51,089 nt of DNA from Tautonia rosea (GTDB lineage Bacteria; Planctomycetota; Planctomycetia; Isosphaerales; Isosphaeraceae): positions 1 to 51,089 of the forward strand of contig NZ_JABBYO010000025.1 of the NCBI RefSeq assembly GCF_012958305.1, given 5' to 3'. Positions 35,281-43,747 of this stretch are shown one piece after another (the stretch's first letter is position 1; every line of letters begins with the position of its first letter). Under the pieces are notes generated by a model, which ran no database searches, was not told the origin of the DNA, and saw only the letters and a program-made list of their open reading frames with translations. Position numbers and translations under genes: made by a program.

Positions 35281-36253
35281 AGCCGTCAGGGTGGGATTCG
35301 AGCCATCGCCAGGCGGTCTCAACGATCGCTCGGATGTCAGTATAACGGGGGCTCCAGCCTAATTCCGAGGCGATTTTCTCCGGGCTGGCGATCAACTCCG
35401 GCGGATCTCCTGGTCGTCGGCCGGCCAGGTCTCGGGCAATCGGTCGTCCGACCACCTCTTCACAGGCCTGGATCACCTCCAACACCGTTGCGCCGTGCCC
35501 GGAGCCGACGTTGTAAATTCGACCGTCCCCCGGCCCAATCGCCTCGACGGCCTTCTGATGCGCGTCGGCCAGGTCCTCGGTGTGAATATAGTCCCGAACG
35601 CAGGTGCCGTCCCGAGTCGGCCAGTCGGTCCCGAACACGGTCAGCTTTGGCCTCAATCCGGCCGCTGCCTGAAGGGTCAACGGAATCAGGTGCGTCTCGT
35701 GACGCCGATCTTCCCCGTACGTCCCATCCGGATCGGCTCCGGCGGCATTGAAGTACCGCAGGATTGCATAGCCGAGCCCGTACGCCGCCGCGTAATCCTT
35801 GATCAATCGCTCCGCCGCCAGCTTGGTCGTTCCGTACGGATGCTCCGGATTCTGCGGCGTCTCCTCGGTCAACGGCATCTCGGCCCGGTTGCCGTACGTC
35901 GCACAGGTGCTGCTGAAGACGATTCGAGGCACCTCCGCCCTCCGCATCGCATCGAGCACGCTCTTGGTCCCGACCACGTTGACCCGGTAGTAATTGTCCG
36001 GATCCTTGACCGAGTCCGGCACGATCGCCAACGCCGCGAAGTGCATCACCGCCTCAGCCTGGTGCCGTTTCAAGGCCTCGGTGAGGGCATCCGTATCAAG
36101 AATGTCTCCCACCACCAGGCGATCCCCTGGTACGCTCGGCGGGTTCCCTTCCGACAGGTCATCGAAGGCGATCGGGTCGTGCCCGTGCTTTACCAGCCAC
36201 CTCAGGCAGGCGCTGCCGATATAGCCGGCGCCTCCGGTCAACAAGAGCTTCAT
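35255..36253 (-). CDS. galE: UDP-glucose 4-epimerase
   Basis: This NAD-dependent short-chain dehydrogenase/reductase family enzyme interconverts UDP-glucose and UDP-galactose (or the N-acetyl forms). The 332-residue protein has the NAD motif TGGAGYIG (6-13), the Ser-Ser-Thr region FSSTCATYG (113-121) and the catalytic Tyr140-x3-Lys144 in HPYGTTK, followed by LRYFNAAGAD and CVRDYIHTEDLADAH. The ATG at 36253 has GGAGG ten bases upstream. It is the first gene of the long minus-strand polysaccharide operon and would supply the donor sugar. The exact sugar specificity is not decided by these motifs. Confidence 0.97.
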   Translation of the reverse strand: MKLLLTGGAGYIGSACLRWLVKHGHDPIAFDDLSEGNPPSVPGDRLVVGDILDTDALTEALKRHQAEAVMHFAALAIVPDSVKDPDNYYRVNVVGTKSVLDAMRRAEVPRIVFSSTCATYGNRAEMPLTEETPQNPEHPYGTTKLAAERLIKDYAAAYGLGYAILRYFNAAGADPDGTYGEDRRHETHLIPLTLQAAAGLRPKLTVFGTDWPTRDGTCVRDYIHTEDLADAHQKAVEAIGPGDGRIYNVGSGHGATVLEVIQACEEVVGRPIARDLAGRRPGDPPELIASPEKIASELGWSPRYTDIRAIVETAWRWLESHPDGYGPKPSRA

Positions 36254-36277
36254 CCGATCAGTTCCTCCGAGGGCCAA

Positions 36278-37168
36278 GCACCTTGACTCAAGCCCAGGAT
36301 CCGCCGCTTCCGACCGACACCGCTTCCGGGCTGATTACCCAGAGCCTGCATATCATAACCAATAGGTCCCGACGCGCGGACCGGCACCCAACTCTGCCCG
36401 CCAGTCAACGAATCCCCCCGTCTCGAACCTCTCTCCTCTCTCCCTCTCATCGCGTCGTCTCGTGAACAGTTGCCGCTCAGGAGGTTTGTGGGACTGGGAG
36501 GAATTTTGGCGATTAAGCCGACTCAGCAACTTGCAGTCTCGTTCGAGTCGCACCATAATGAAGTCGGACCATTCGAGAAGGATGGTGCCAGCGCCACGGT
36601 GGCCCTGACGATGCATCACACATGATTGCATCGGCGGGGCTTTTTTCGTAAATGTGATCGACTGTTAACCATTCGTCAAGTTACGAGGACAAAGGGCGGG
36701 CTTATCCCAACGAGCCCGAGTGCGAGGTTCAACAACACCGATCAGAGGCTGTGCGAGCGGTCTCACCCGTCTCGAAGAGGTGCGTGTCGACACGACGTCG
36801 ACAGACCGCAACGAGGTCTGTCAGGACGCGACACTCACACCCAACGCCCATCCCATGAATCGTGACGGTCAGGATGAGCCGGACCCGTCTGCGCCCAGCG
36901 TCTGCGCGAAGTAAACGATCGACTCGTCGATCACCACCGGGGGGTGATGCCGTTGAGGGCTCCGCCGGGACGTGAACCCTGTTCCGATCTGATCTGATCA
37001 CCTGATTTCAACACGGGAAACCGGATCGACTCTCTCAAGCGTGAAGAAGTTCCGTTTCATCGAAGGATGCACTTCGTTCCTGAATCACTCTGATCAGGAC
37101 GAATTTTCATGGATGTGACGCGTGTCGGCCCGGCGATCCGTCCACCACGAACTGAGGCATAGCCAACG
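36278..37168. other. Divergent intergenic region with inverted repeats
   Basis: About 0.9 kb between galE (minus) and the large adhesin (plus) with no supported gene. A 6-base-pair GATGCA/TGCATC hairpin with a following T-run lies near 36611-36650. GTGTCGACAC (36784-36793) is a perfect palindrome, and GACAGACC/GGTCTGTC (36800-36822) is a perfect 8-base inverted repeat. These could be operators, but no partner protein is apparent. Confidence 0.5.
36784..36822. promoter_or_regulatory. Paired palindromes, candidate operators
   Basis: GTGTCGACAC (36784-36793) and, seven bases later, GACAGACC with GGTCTGTC spaced by seven bases (36800-36822). They lie in the divergent region between galE and the adhesin gene, about 350 bases before the adhesin start. 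Confidence 0.4.
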
Positions 37169-40100
37169 ATGACGACCACACGATCGCTCCGTGGATCAGG
37201 ACGCAAGCGCAGCCGTCTCGGCCGTCGGCCGACACTGGAACTTATGGAGTCTCGGACGCTCCTGGCCACCTTCACCGTCACCAGCACGGGCGACAACGGC
37301 GGCGTGGATCCGCTCCCCGGCGCGGGAACGGGAACGCTTCGACAGGCCATCGTCGATGCGAACAATGCGGCGGGGGCCGACGATATCGTCTTCAACATCC
37401 CCGGGGCCGGCCCCCACGTCATCGCGCCTGCGGCTGCCCTGCCGCTTCTCACCGACGTGGTGACAATCGACGGCTTCACCCAGGCTGGGGCCTCGGCCAA
37501 CACCCTGAACGTGGGCAACAACGCCGTCTATCAGATCGTTCTCAACGGCAGCGGCGCGGGGGTCGGAAGCACTGGTCTCCAACTGGGCATCGGCTCCGAC
37601 CAGAGCACGATCCGCGGCCTGGTCATCCAAAACTTCTCCAGCCATGGCATCTGGATCAACAGCTCCAGTCTGAACACGATCGAGGGGAACTTCATTGGCA
37701 CCACCGTCGATGGAACTGCTGCAGCGCCCAACGGTGACAACGGTGTACTCATCGTCGGCCAAAACGAACGGGCCGATCAGAACACGGTCGGCGGCAGCAC
37801 GCCAGCCGCTCGCAACCTGATCTCAGGCAATGGGAGACATGGCGTCCATGTCCTCGCCTTCACCGGCCCGACGGCCGACGGCAACCGGATCGCAAACAAT
37901 TACATCGGCACCAATGCTGCCGGTACCGCGCCGCTGGGTAACACCGCCAACGGCGTCTTCATCGAGAACACCTCGTTCAACCGGATCGGCACCACCGGCG
38001 GTGCCGTCTTCCCCGGTGCTCCGAACCTGATCTCCAGCAACGGTGCCAATGGCATCTTGATCCAGGGGTTAATCCTCGATGGCAGGGCGGCCAACAGCAA
38101 CGAGGTGCGAAGCAACCTGATCGGCACCGATGCCTCGGGCGCCGCACCGCTCGGGAACGCCGTTCACGGCGTCGAGGTGGCCTTCGATGCCAACGACAAC
38201 TCGATCGGCGGTGCCCCGGCGATCGCCGGTGTCGGCAACACCATTCGCTTCAATGCAGGAGACGGCGTCGCCGTCACCGGCGGGCCGAACGGGGGGAACG
38301 CACCCCTCGGCACCATGATCATGACCAATACGATCGACGACAACGGTGGCCTCGGCATCGACCTCGGCGACGACGGTGTCACGCTGAACGACCCGCTCGA
38401 CCCCGACCTCGGGCCGAACAACTTCCAGAATTTCCCCGTGCTCACCTCGGCGGTCAGCACGGCCACCAATCTGACGATCATCGGCACCCTCAACAGCCTG
38501 CCGAACCAGCAATTCGTCGTGCAGTTCTTCTCCAGCCCGGTTGCCGATCCATCCGGATTCGGCGAGGGGCGGACCTTCCTGTTCGAAACCACCGTCAACA
38601 CCGATGCCGCCGGTAACGCACCGATCAATGCCATTTCCTCAACGCCCATCGCCGCGGGGCTGGCCGTCACCGCAACCGCCTCGCTCGTCACCGCCGCGGC
38701 TCCCCGGATCGAGACATCAGAGTTCTCCGAGGTCATTCTCTCCGACCTCCGAGCCGTCGACCTGGCAATCGCCAAGACCGACGCGCCCGATCCCGTTCTG
38801 GTCGGCCAGAACCTGACCTACACCCTGACGGTCACCAATATCGGTCTGACCGACGCGACCGGCGTAGTCGTGACCGACACCCTGCCGGCAAACGTCGCCT
38901 TCGTTTCGGCCACGCCGAGCCAGGGAACCGCCAGCGAGGCCGCCGGGATCGTGACGGCAAACCTCGGCACCCTGGCCGCAGGGGCCTCGGCGACGATCAC
39001 CATCGTCGTCACCCCCACTGCCGCCGCCGGTGGCACGACGATCACCAACACCGCCAACGTCGTCGCCAATGAAGACGACTCCGACGACACCAACAACACC
39101 GCCATCGCCACGACCGCGGTCCTGGCCGCCGTTGATCTGGCGATCACCAAGGCCGACACGCCTGATCCCGTCGTCGTCGGCCAGAACCTGACCTATACCC
39201 TGACGGTGACGAACGCCGGCCCGAGCAACGCGACCGGCGTGGTCGTGACCGACACCTTGCCGGCGAACGTCACCTTCGTCTCGGCCACGCCGAGCCAGGG
39301 GACGGCGAGCGAAGCGGCCGGGATCGTGACGGCAAACCTCGGCAACCTGGCCGCGGGCGCCTCGGCCACCGTGACCATCGTCGTCACTCCCACCTCCACC
39401 AACGGCGGGACTCGGGCGACGATCACCAACACCGCTGTCGTTGTGGTCAATGAGACCGACACCGACCCCGCGAACAACACCGTGACCGTGACCACCGAGG
39501 TCGTGAGGCCCCCGGTCGTCACCGACCTCGACCGGCTTGGCATCCACCATCAGCCGACGGTCCTGGTCGTCACCTTCTCCGACCCGATGGACGTCGGACC
39601 CGCCACCAATGTCGAGAACTACCGCCTGATCGTCTCGTCCGGCCCTCACGCCGTCGGTCGAGAGATCGACATCGTCAACGCCGTGATCAGCGCCGATGGC
39701 CTTTCGGTCCGGCTCTCCCCGGCCATTCGCCTGCCGATCCACGGCTTCCGCTATCAGCTCACGATCAACGGCATGCCGGAAGACGGCCTGGCGAGCGACG
39801 GCGTCTTGCTCGACGGCAACTACGACACCCTGCCCAGCGGCAACTACGTCTCCGACTTCGGCCGCGAGATCCTCGTCCTTCCCACTCCCATTCATACTCC
39901 CAGACCCACCCCGATGCCACCCAATGGCGTCCCCCATTACCCGAGGCCGCACGTTCCTTCGTGGTTCCCCCACGAACTGCTTGCGGTCGGCAGCGTCGCG
40001 GAGCTTGACCAGTGGCTGGCCGATCGCGGACAGAGCCACCGGGTCGGGTTCCGGAACTACACGATCAACCTGCTCAAGCTGCCGACCGAACCGATCGGCT

Positions 40101-40273
40101 CGACCGTCGAGGTGCAGGCCGCAGCGCGGACGATCGCGCCTCCCACTCAAACCTCGACCTCCTTCCGAGGCGTCGAACGCCTCGCTGCCCTCGATGCCAC
40201 GCTCGAGCGCCTCGGTCAGACCGGCAAAACCCGCTTGCGAGCCTTCCTGATCAACGCGCTCAACCTGAATTGA
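37169..40273 (+). CDS. Large extracellular adhesin: beta-helix, DUF11 repeats
   Basis: The 1034-residue protein has a basic N-terminus followed by LELMESRTLLA (24-34), the motif that marks many planctomycete secreted giants. Then comes a right-handed beta-helix region (about 80-430, with repeated NxIxGNxIGT turns), a calcium-type linker, and two DUF11 modules (about 531-655 and 656-780). An SbsA-like Ig domain and a proline-rich C-terminus follow. It probably forms part of the cell-surface or extracellular matrix; no enzymatic residues are evident. GAGG lies about 11 bases before the ATG. It stands alone downstream of the divergent polysaccharide operon. No PEP-CTERM tail is present, so it is not an obvious exosortase substrate. 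Confidence 0.92.
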   Translation: MTTTRSLRGSGRKRSRLGRRPTLELMESRTLLATFTVTSTGDNGGVDPLPGAGTGTLRQAIVDANNAAGADDIVFNIPGAGPHVIAPAAALPLLTDVVTIDGFTQAGASANTLNVGNNAVYQIVLNGSGAGVGSTGLQLGIGSDQSTIRGLVIQNFSSHGIWINSSSLNTIEGNFIGTTVDGTAAAPNGDNGVLIVGQNERADQNTVGGSTPAARNLISGNGRHGVHVLAFTGPTADGNRIANNYIGTNAAGTAPLGNTANGVFIENTSFNRIGTTGGAVFPGAPNLISSNGANGILIQGLILDGRAANSNEVRSNLIGTDASGAAPLGNAVHGVEVAFDANDNSIGGAPAIAGVGNTIRFNAGDGVAVTGGPNGGNAPLGTMIMTNTIDDNGGLGIDLGDDGVTLNDPLDPDLGPNNFQNFPVLTSAVSTATNLTIIGTLNSLPNQQFVVQFFSSPVADPSGFGEGRTFLFETTVNTDAAGNAPINAISSTPIAAGLAVTATASLVTAAAPRIETSEFSEVILSDLRAVDLAIAKTDAPDPVLVGQNLTYTLTVTNIGLTDATGVVVTDTLPANVAFVSATPSQGTASEAAGIVTANLGTLAAGASATITIVVTPTAAAGGTTITNTANVVANEDDSDDTNNTAIATTAVLAAVDLAITKADTPDPVVVGQNLTYTLTVTNAGPSNATGVVVTDTLPANVTFVSATPSQGTASEAAGIVTANLGNLAAGASATVTIVVTPTSTNGGTRATITNTAVVVVNETDTDPANNTVTVTTEVVRPPVVTDLDRLGIHHQPTVLVVTFSDPMDVGPATNVENYRLIVSSGPHAVGREIDIVNAVISADGLSVRLSPAIRLPIHGFRYQLTINGMPEDGLASDGVLLDGNYDTLPSGNYVSDFGREILVLPTPIHTPRPTPMPPNGVPHYPRPHVPSWFPHELLAVGSVAELDQWLADRGQSHRVGFRNYTINLLKLPTEPIGSTVEVQAAARTIAPPTQTSTSFRGVERLAALDATLERLGQTGKTRLRAFLINALNLN
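38759..39508 (+). repeat. Two DUF11 repeats, 375-base period, strongly similar in DNA
   Basis: The first unit starts at 38759 and the second at 39134, exactly 375 bases (125 codons) apart. Long stretches are nearly identical in DNA (for example TCGGCCAGAACCTGACCTA and the run from GACGGCAAACCTCGGC), which suggests recent duplication or gene conversion. Confidence 0.8.
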
Positions 40274-40549
40274 CCCGAACCCCGCTTTCCCCCTTCCCGG
40301 CCCCGTAAGGGATCACTCCTCAGCGGTGTCGGGAAGGGCTTCCTTGCCTCATGCGACGGGCACTTCGGGATTCGTTCTCCTTTTCTTCTCCAAAGATGAG
40401 TGTTGCGAGTGCGAGGTGCTCTGTTCCGATACCATGATGAGAAGGGGACGGGGCGGATGCCGTTACGAGTCCGTACTCCAAGACCCGCCCCCGCGAATCC
40501 TGGGCGGAATCGCTCGGGGGACGGTGGTCGATTGATCAGGAGACTTTTG
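40274..40549. other. Intergenic stretch
   Basis: No gene is supported between the adhesin and the small secreted protein gene. The frame of the latter is open back to 40400 but lacks a start signal there. Confidence 0.4.
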
Positions 40550-41011
40550 ATGCGGACGAGCTGTGCGCTGGTGGCCTCCCTGATGCTCGCGACCTTGATC
40601 GGGCTCTGGCCCGACGCTGCTCAGGGACAGATGAGCGTTCAGCGACGGCCGCTCGGCGGCTATGGGGCCGCGACCATTGCCCGGTCCTACCGCATGGACA
40701 TGGGAGGAGCGTACATCCCTTCTGGCGGCAGCTTCGGCGGCTACATTGCGCAGCGAGCGTTGGAGCCGACGCCGATGGCCGCCTCGGTGACAGCGCCCGA
40801 GCCACCGCCTCGCACCCCGATCGGCGGCGCCGGCATGGCCCGGACGCCGATTGGCGGTGCCTCCCGCCTGAGAGGACGCCGCGTCTCGCCGTCCACCGGG
40901 GCGATGGGGCTCAATGGCCTGATCCGATCGCCGTCCGTCGGGATGCCGGGTGTGATGCCCCCTCGGCTCAGCTCGCCGTTCGGGGCTCCCTCGGTGCTCG
41001 GAGGCGGTTGA
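40550..41011 (+). CDS. Small secreted protein of unknown function
   Basis: The 153-residue product has a clear signal peptide (about 1-27, basic start, hydrophobic core, ending AQG before Gln). A mature part rich in Gly, Pro and Arg carries two RTPIGGA-like repeats (about 86-103). I recognise no domain. The ATG is well supported by CAGGAG seven bases upstream. It ends eight bases before the stop of the convergent efflux gene, so a shared terminator would have to lie inside coding sequence. Confidence 0.78.
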   Translation: MRTSCALVASLMLATLIGLWPDAAQGQMSVQRRPLGGYGAATIARSYRMDMGGAYIPSGGSFGGYIAQRALEPTPMAASVTAPEPPPRTPIGGAGMARTPIGGASRLRGRRVSPSTGAMGLNGLIRSPSVGMPGVMPPRLSSPFGAPSVLGGG

Positions 41012-41018
41012 TCGTCAA

Positions 41019-42545
41019 TCACGAACCGCCCTCGGCCTCCTCCTCGGAGAATGGGCCGCCGATCGGCGGCGGAGGGGGGGGAACCTCGTCGGTTGGTCTG
41101 GCATCGGAGACGTCCATCGACGCCTGATCGAGGGGATGATCCCGGAGCTGGATCCCGACGGCTCGCTCGAGCGAGGCAAGGCTCTTGCCCAGCTCGGCCT
41201 CGAAGCGAGCGACTTGCAGCTCGATCTGGAGGACCTCGCGCCAGGCGCTGATCAAGGTCAGGAAGTCGACGCGGCCGGCCTGATAGTCGGTCACGGCGAT
41301 ATCCAGCGCGTCCCGGGCTCGCGGCAGGATGCTCTCCTGGAAGAGGTCGAGCGTCTCGCGCTGGGCTTGGGCCCGCGAGAGCAGGTCCTTCAGCTCGCGG
41401 TAGATGCCGTCGCGCTCAGCGTCATAGAGCTTGGCGTCGGCCACGGCTCGGGCCTGGGCCTCAAGGATCGCCCCGTCGATCTTCCGGCGGTAGATCGGCA
41501 GGTTGAAACCGACGAAGAGGCCGATGTTGTCGTTGCCGTTGGCGACTGGGGAGACCGAGTCCTCCTCCGACACGAGCCCGTAGTTGAAGCCAAGCGTCAC
41601 GTTCGGGGCCGACCGCTTCTTCGCCAGCTCCACGGCCACCGCGTCTCGGGCGACGGCCGCGAGCCGGCCCTTCAGCTCGGGACGAGAGGCAACGGCCAAC
41701 CGATAGAGCCGGTCGATCTGACCGGGGACATCGCCGGCCGGAGGAACCAGTGTGGTCTGCAAGGGAGCCTCAGGGGTGATGTGCATCAGCTCGGCCAGGT
41801 CGGCGCGGGCCGATTCGATCCCCTGGCGAATGCCGACGAACTCGCGGTCGAGGTCGGCAAGGGCCACCTCGGCGCTAAGCACGTCCTGCTGGCTCGTCTG
41901 GCCGCTCTCATACTGAATGCGGGCGATGGCGATGAAGTCCTCGACCAGCTCCCGGTTCTGCTCCAGGATCCGAGCTGATTGTTCATTCGCATAGAGGTCG
42001 GCATAGGCCCGCTTGACGGCCTCAACCACGTCGAGCTGCGCCGTTGCCAGCTCAGCGATGGCCACCTGCACATCCTTCTCCGCCGCCTCTCCTCGCAGGG
42101 CCAGGGTCCCAAACCAGGGGAACTGCTGGGCAACCAGCACGTTCCAGGGCACAAATCCGGTGGCGGTTTGCAGACCGTTGCTGCCAGACGGATAGACGGT
42201 GTTCGAGACGACCGGGTCCTCCAGCGACGTGACCTGTGGGATACGGTGTCCCAACGCCTTCACGTTGAAGTAAGCCGCCTGAACCGCCCGGTTCTCAGCC
42301 AAAGCGCGGGCGATGTAGTCGTCGACCGGCCGGGGCCCGGCCAGCTCGGGAGGGGCCGGGTTGGGGTCAAGTGCGATGGCCATCGGGTCGTCCGGGCCGA
42401 TCGCGTGCGGAGGCCGGATCGCGGCGTTGTGCAGGTTCCTGGCGACCTCGGCATAGTCCGGTGTTGTCCCTGGCAGGGCGCATCCCCATCCAAACCCGCT
42501 TGCCAGCAGGGCAGTTCCCATCCCGGCAGACCAGCGTCGTCTCAT
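41019..42545 (-). CDS. cusC: Outer-membrane efflux protein, TolC/CusC family
   Basis: The 508-residue outer-membrane channel of a tripartite RND pump has a signal region with a lipobox-like GWGCALPG (about 19-26). It has two related helical halves with typical segments (AYFNVKALGHRIPQ; LFVGFNLPIYRRKIDGAI). A proline/glutamate-rich tail ends the protein. The open frame extends to 43631, but the extra about 360 residues are Arg/Ser-rich and lie antisense to another gene. The ATG at 42545 has AAGGGG five bases before it and is the true start. It reads away from cusB/cusA, and about 1.2 kb, including a small Cys-rich gene, separates it from cusB. Confidence 0.93.
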   Translation of the reverse strand: MRRRWSAGMGTALLASGFGWGCALPGTTPDYAEVARNLHNAAIRPPHAIGPDDPMAIALDPNPAPPELAGPRPVDDYIARALAENRAVQAAYFNVKALGHRIPQVTSLEDPVVSNTVYPSGSNGLQTATGFVPWNVLVAQQFPWFGTLALRGEAAEKDVQVAIAELATAQLDVVEAVKRAYADLYANEQSARILEQNRELVEDFIAIARIQYESGQTSQQDVLSAEVALADLDREFVGIRQGIESARADLAELMHITPEAPLQTTLVPPAGDVPGQIDRLYRLAVASRPELKGRLAAVARDAVAVELAKKRSAPNVTLGFNYGLVSEEDSVSPVANGNDNIGLFVGFNLPIYRRKIDGAILEAQARAVADAKLYDAERDGIYRELKDLLSRAQAQRETLDLFQESILPRARDALDIAVTDYQAGRVDFLTLISAWREVLQIELQVARFEAELGKSLASLERAVGIQLRDHPLDQASMDVSDARPTDEVPPPPPPIGGPFSEEEAEGGS

Positions 42546-42826
42546 CGTCCCCTTCGCTCCGGTTCGATGGGAGCCGACGTGTTCCGACGCCGGCAAAATC
42601 CGAGATGAGCCCGATTCTCTCCATCGGTCATCCTCGGGTTCGGCTTTTGCCGATTCTCCGGCCTCCCCTCGATCTTCTCGGAAGCGAACCTCCCGGCGAC
42701 CGACTGCGTAGAAAGGCCGCATGGAAGGCCTTACAACGCGTCTGCCGCTCGCTTCGCCTTGTCGAGGAGGGCAGACTGGTGGTACATTCCGATTTGATGA
42801 CCTTCTCAAAACGCGATTGATGAACG

Positions 42827-43324
42827 ATGTCGATGGCCTCCTGCAATCATCTCCGTCGAGCGTCCTGGATCGCCGTCGTTGCGATCTTTGGGATGTTTTG
42901 CGCGATGGACGGGGCCTCGGCCTGCTCGAATCGCACCGATCCGGCCTCAAAGGTTGCCGGCTCCTGCCGGATGGACCGTGAGCCCGGGGGTTGTGGCTGC
43001 TGCTCGGGTCCTGGCTCCACGGCCGAGACGATCCCTGCCCGATCCGCAACGAGCCTTCCTTCGGCCTTCCCTTCGCCTCGCCTCCCGCTCGTCGATTCCT
43101 GCGAATCGTGTGTTTGCCGGGCCGGAGAGTCGTCCCCTCCCGCTTCCCGATCAGAATCGCGTCCCGTCGAAGAACGCCCGAGTAGCTCGACCCTGCCCCT
43201 CTCGCTGATCGCCGCCATTCTCTCGGGGGATCGCCCCGGTGCGGCCTCATGCTCGGCCCCCTCCGACGCCGCCGGGTTCCCTCGCGTGCCGATCTACCTG
43301 CGCACGCTCCACCTCCTGAATTAA
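42827..43324 (+). CDS. Putative small secreted Cys-rich protein next to the metal pump
   Basis: A 165-residue open frame begins with a signal-peptide-like region (basic start, hydrophobic core about 13-28, ending ASAC). Its first part is dense in cysteine (CSNRTD, GSCRMD, GCGCCSG near 50-60), and a second Cys cluster (SCESCVC near 92-98) follows. The rest is Ser/Pro/Arg-rich. Such spacing could bind metal ions, and the neighbours are a heavy-metal pump, so a metal-binding role is an inference. There is no clear ribosome site before either of the first two ATGs (42827, 42833). A TTGTCG/TACATT promoter-like pair precedes it near 42763-42792. I do not recognise a family. Confidence 0.55.
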   Translation: MSMASCNHLRRASWIAVVAIFGMFCAMDGASACSNRTDPASKVAGSCRMDREPGGCGCCSGPGSTAETIPARSATSLPSAFPSPRLPLVDSCESCVCRAGESSPPASRSESRPVEERPSSSTLPLSLIAAILSGDRPGAASCSAPSDAAGFPRVPIYLRTLHLLN

Positions 43325-43642
43325 CCGAGGGACCGGTCCGCGCCGGTCGCTCGCAAGTGGGATGCCTCAATCGGGGTTGATCCCCCGATCGGTGCTTCAG
43401 GATCGGCCTGGTCGCTCCCCGGCCCGATTGCATCTCCCGACCGCCCTCGGCGCCACTCCGGGAGAGGCCGGGGATGAGCACGACCACGCAACCCATTACC
43501 GGTCGGCCCGGTTGGCCCGGCCGGGGCCCCTCGCTGTGTGTTTGAGCCCCGCACGAGGGGTCCCCGAGTCGTGTCAACCGGGTCGACCGGCAATGGGCCG
43601 CCCTGGGGCTGTCCCGATCCTCCCGCATCAAAAGGGTCTGTC
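43325..43642. other. Intergenic stretch before cusB
   Basis: No gene is supported here. A possible 33-residue leader frame starts at 43643. Confidence 0.4.
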
Positions 43643-43744
43643 ATGACGCTCCGACGGAAAATCGCCCACGATGCCCCGTTCTGTTTCGATGCTTCGATGC
43701 TTGGCCCGACTGATCAGACGTCTGGCCGGGCGAGCCGGAGGTGA
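43643..43744 (+). CDS. Possible 33-residue leader peptide before cusB
   Basis: A short frame from ATG 43643 to the TGA at 43742-43744 encodes MTLRRKIAHDAPFCFDASML and 13 more residues. Its stop overlaps the GGAGGTGA ribosome site of cusB, so its translation would bring ribosomes to the cusB start. AAGGG lies about nine bases before its ATG. Nothing else supports it, and it may be chance. Confidence 0.25.
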   Translation: MTLRRKIAHDAPFCFDASMLGPTDQTSGRASRR

Positions 43745-43747
43745 CCC

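Noticed and set aside
38717-40150. 477-codon minus-strand frame opposite the adhesin
   Set aside because: Low-complexity shadow of the DUF11-coding repeats.
42546-43631. N-terminal extension of about 360 residues on the cusC frame
   Set aside because: Arg/Ser-rich, no homology features, overlaps the plus-strand Cys-rich gene, and a good start with ribosome site exists at 42545.
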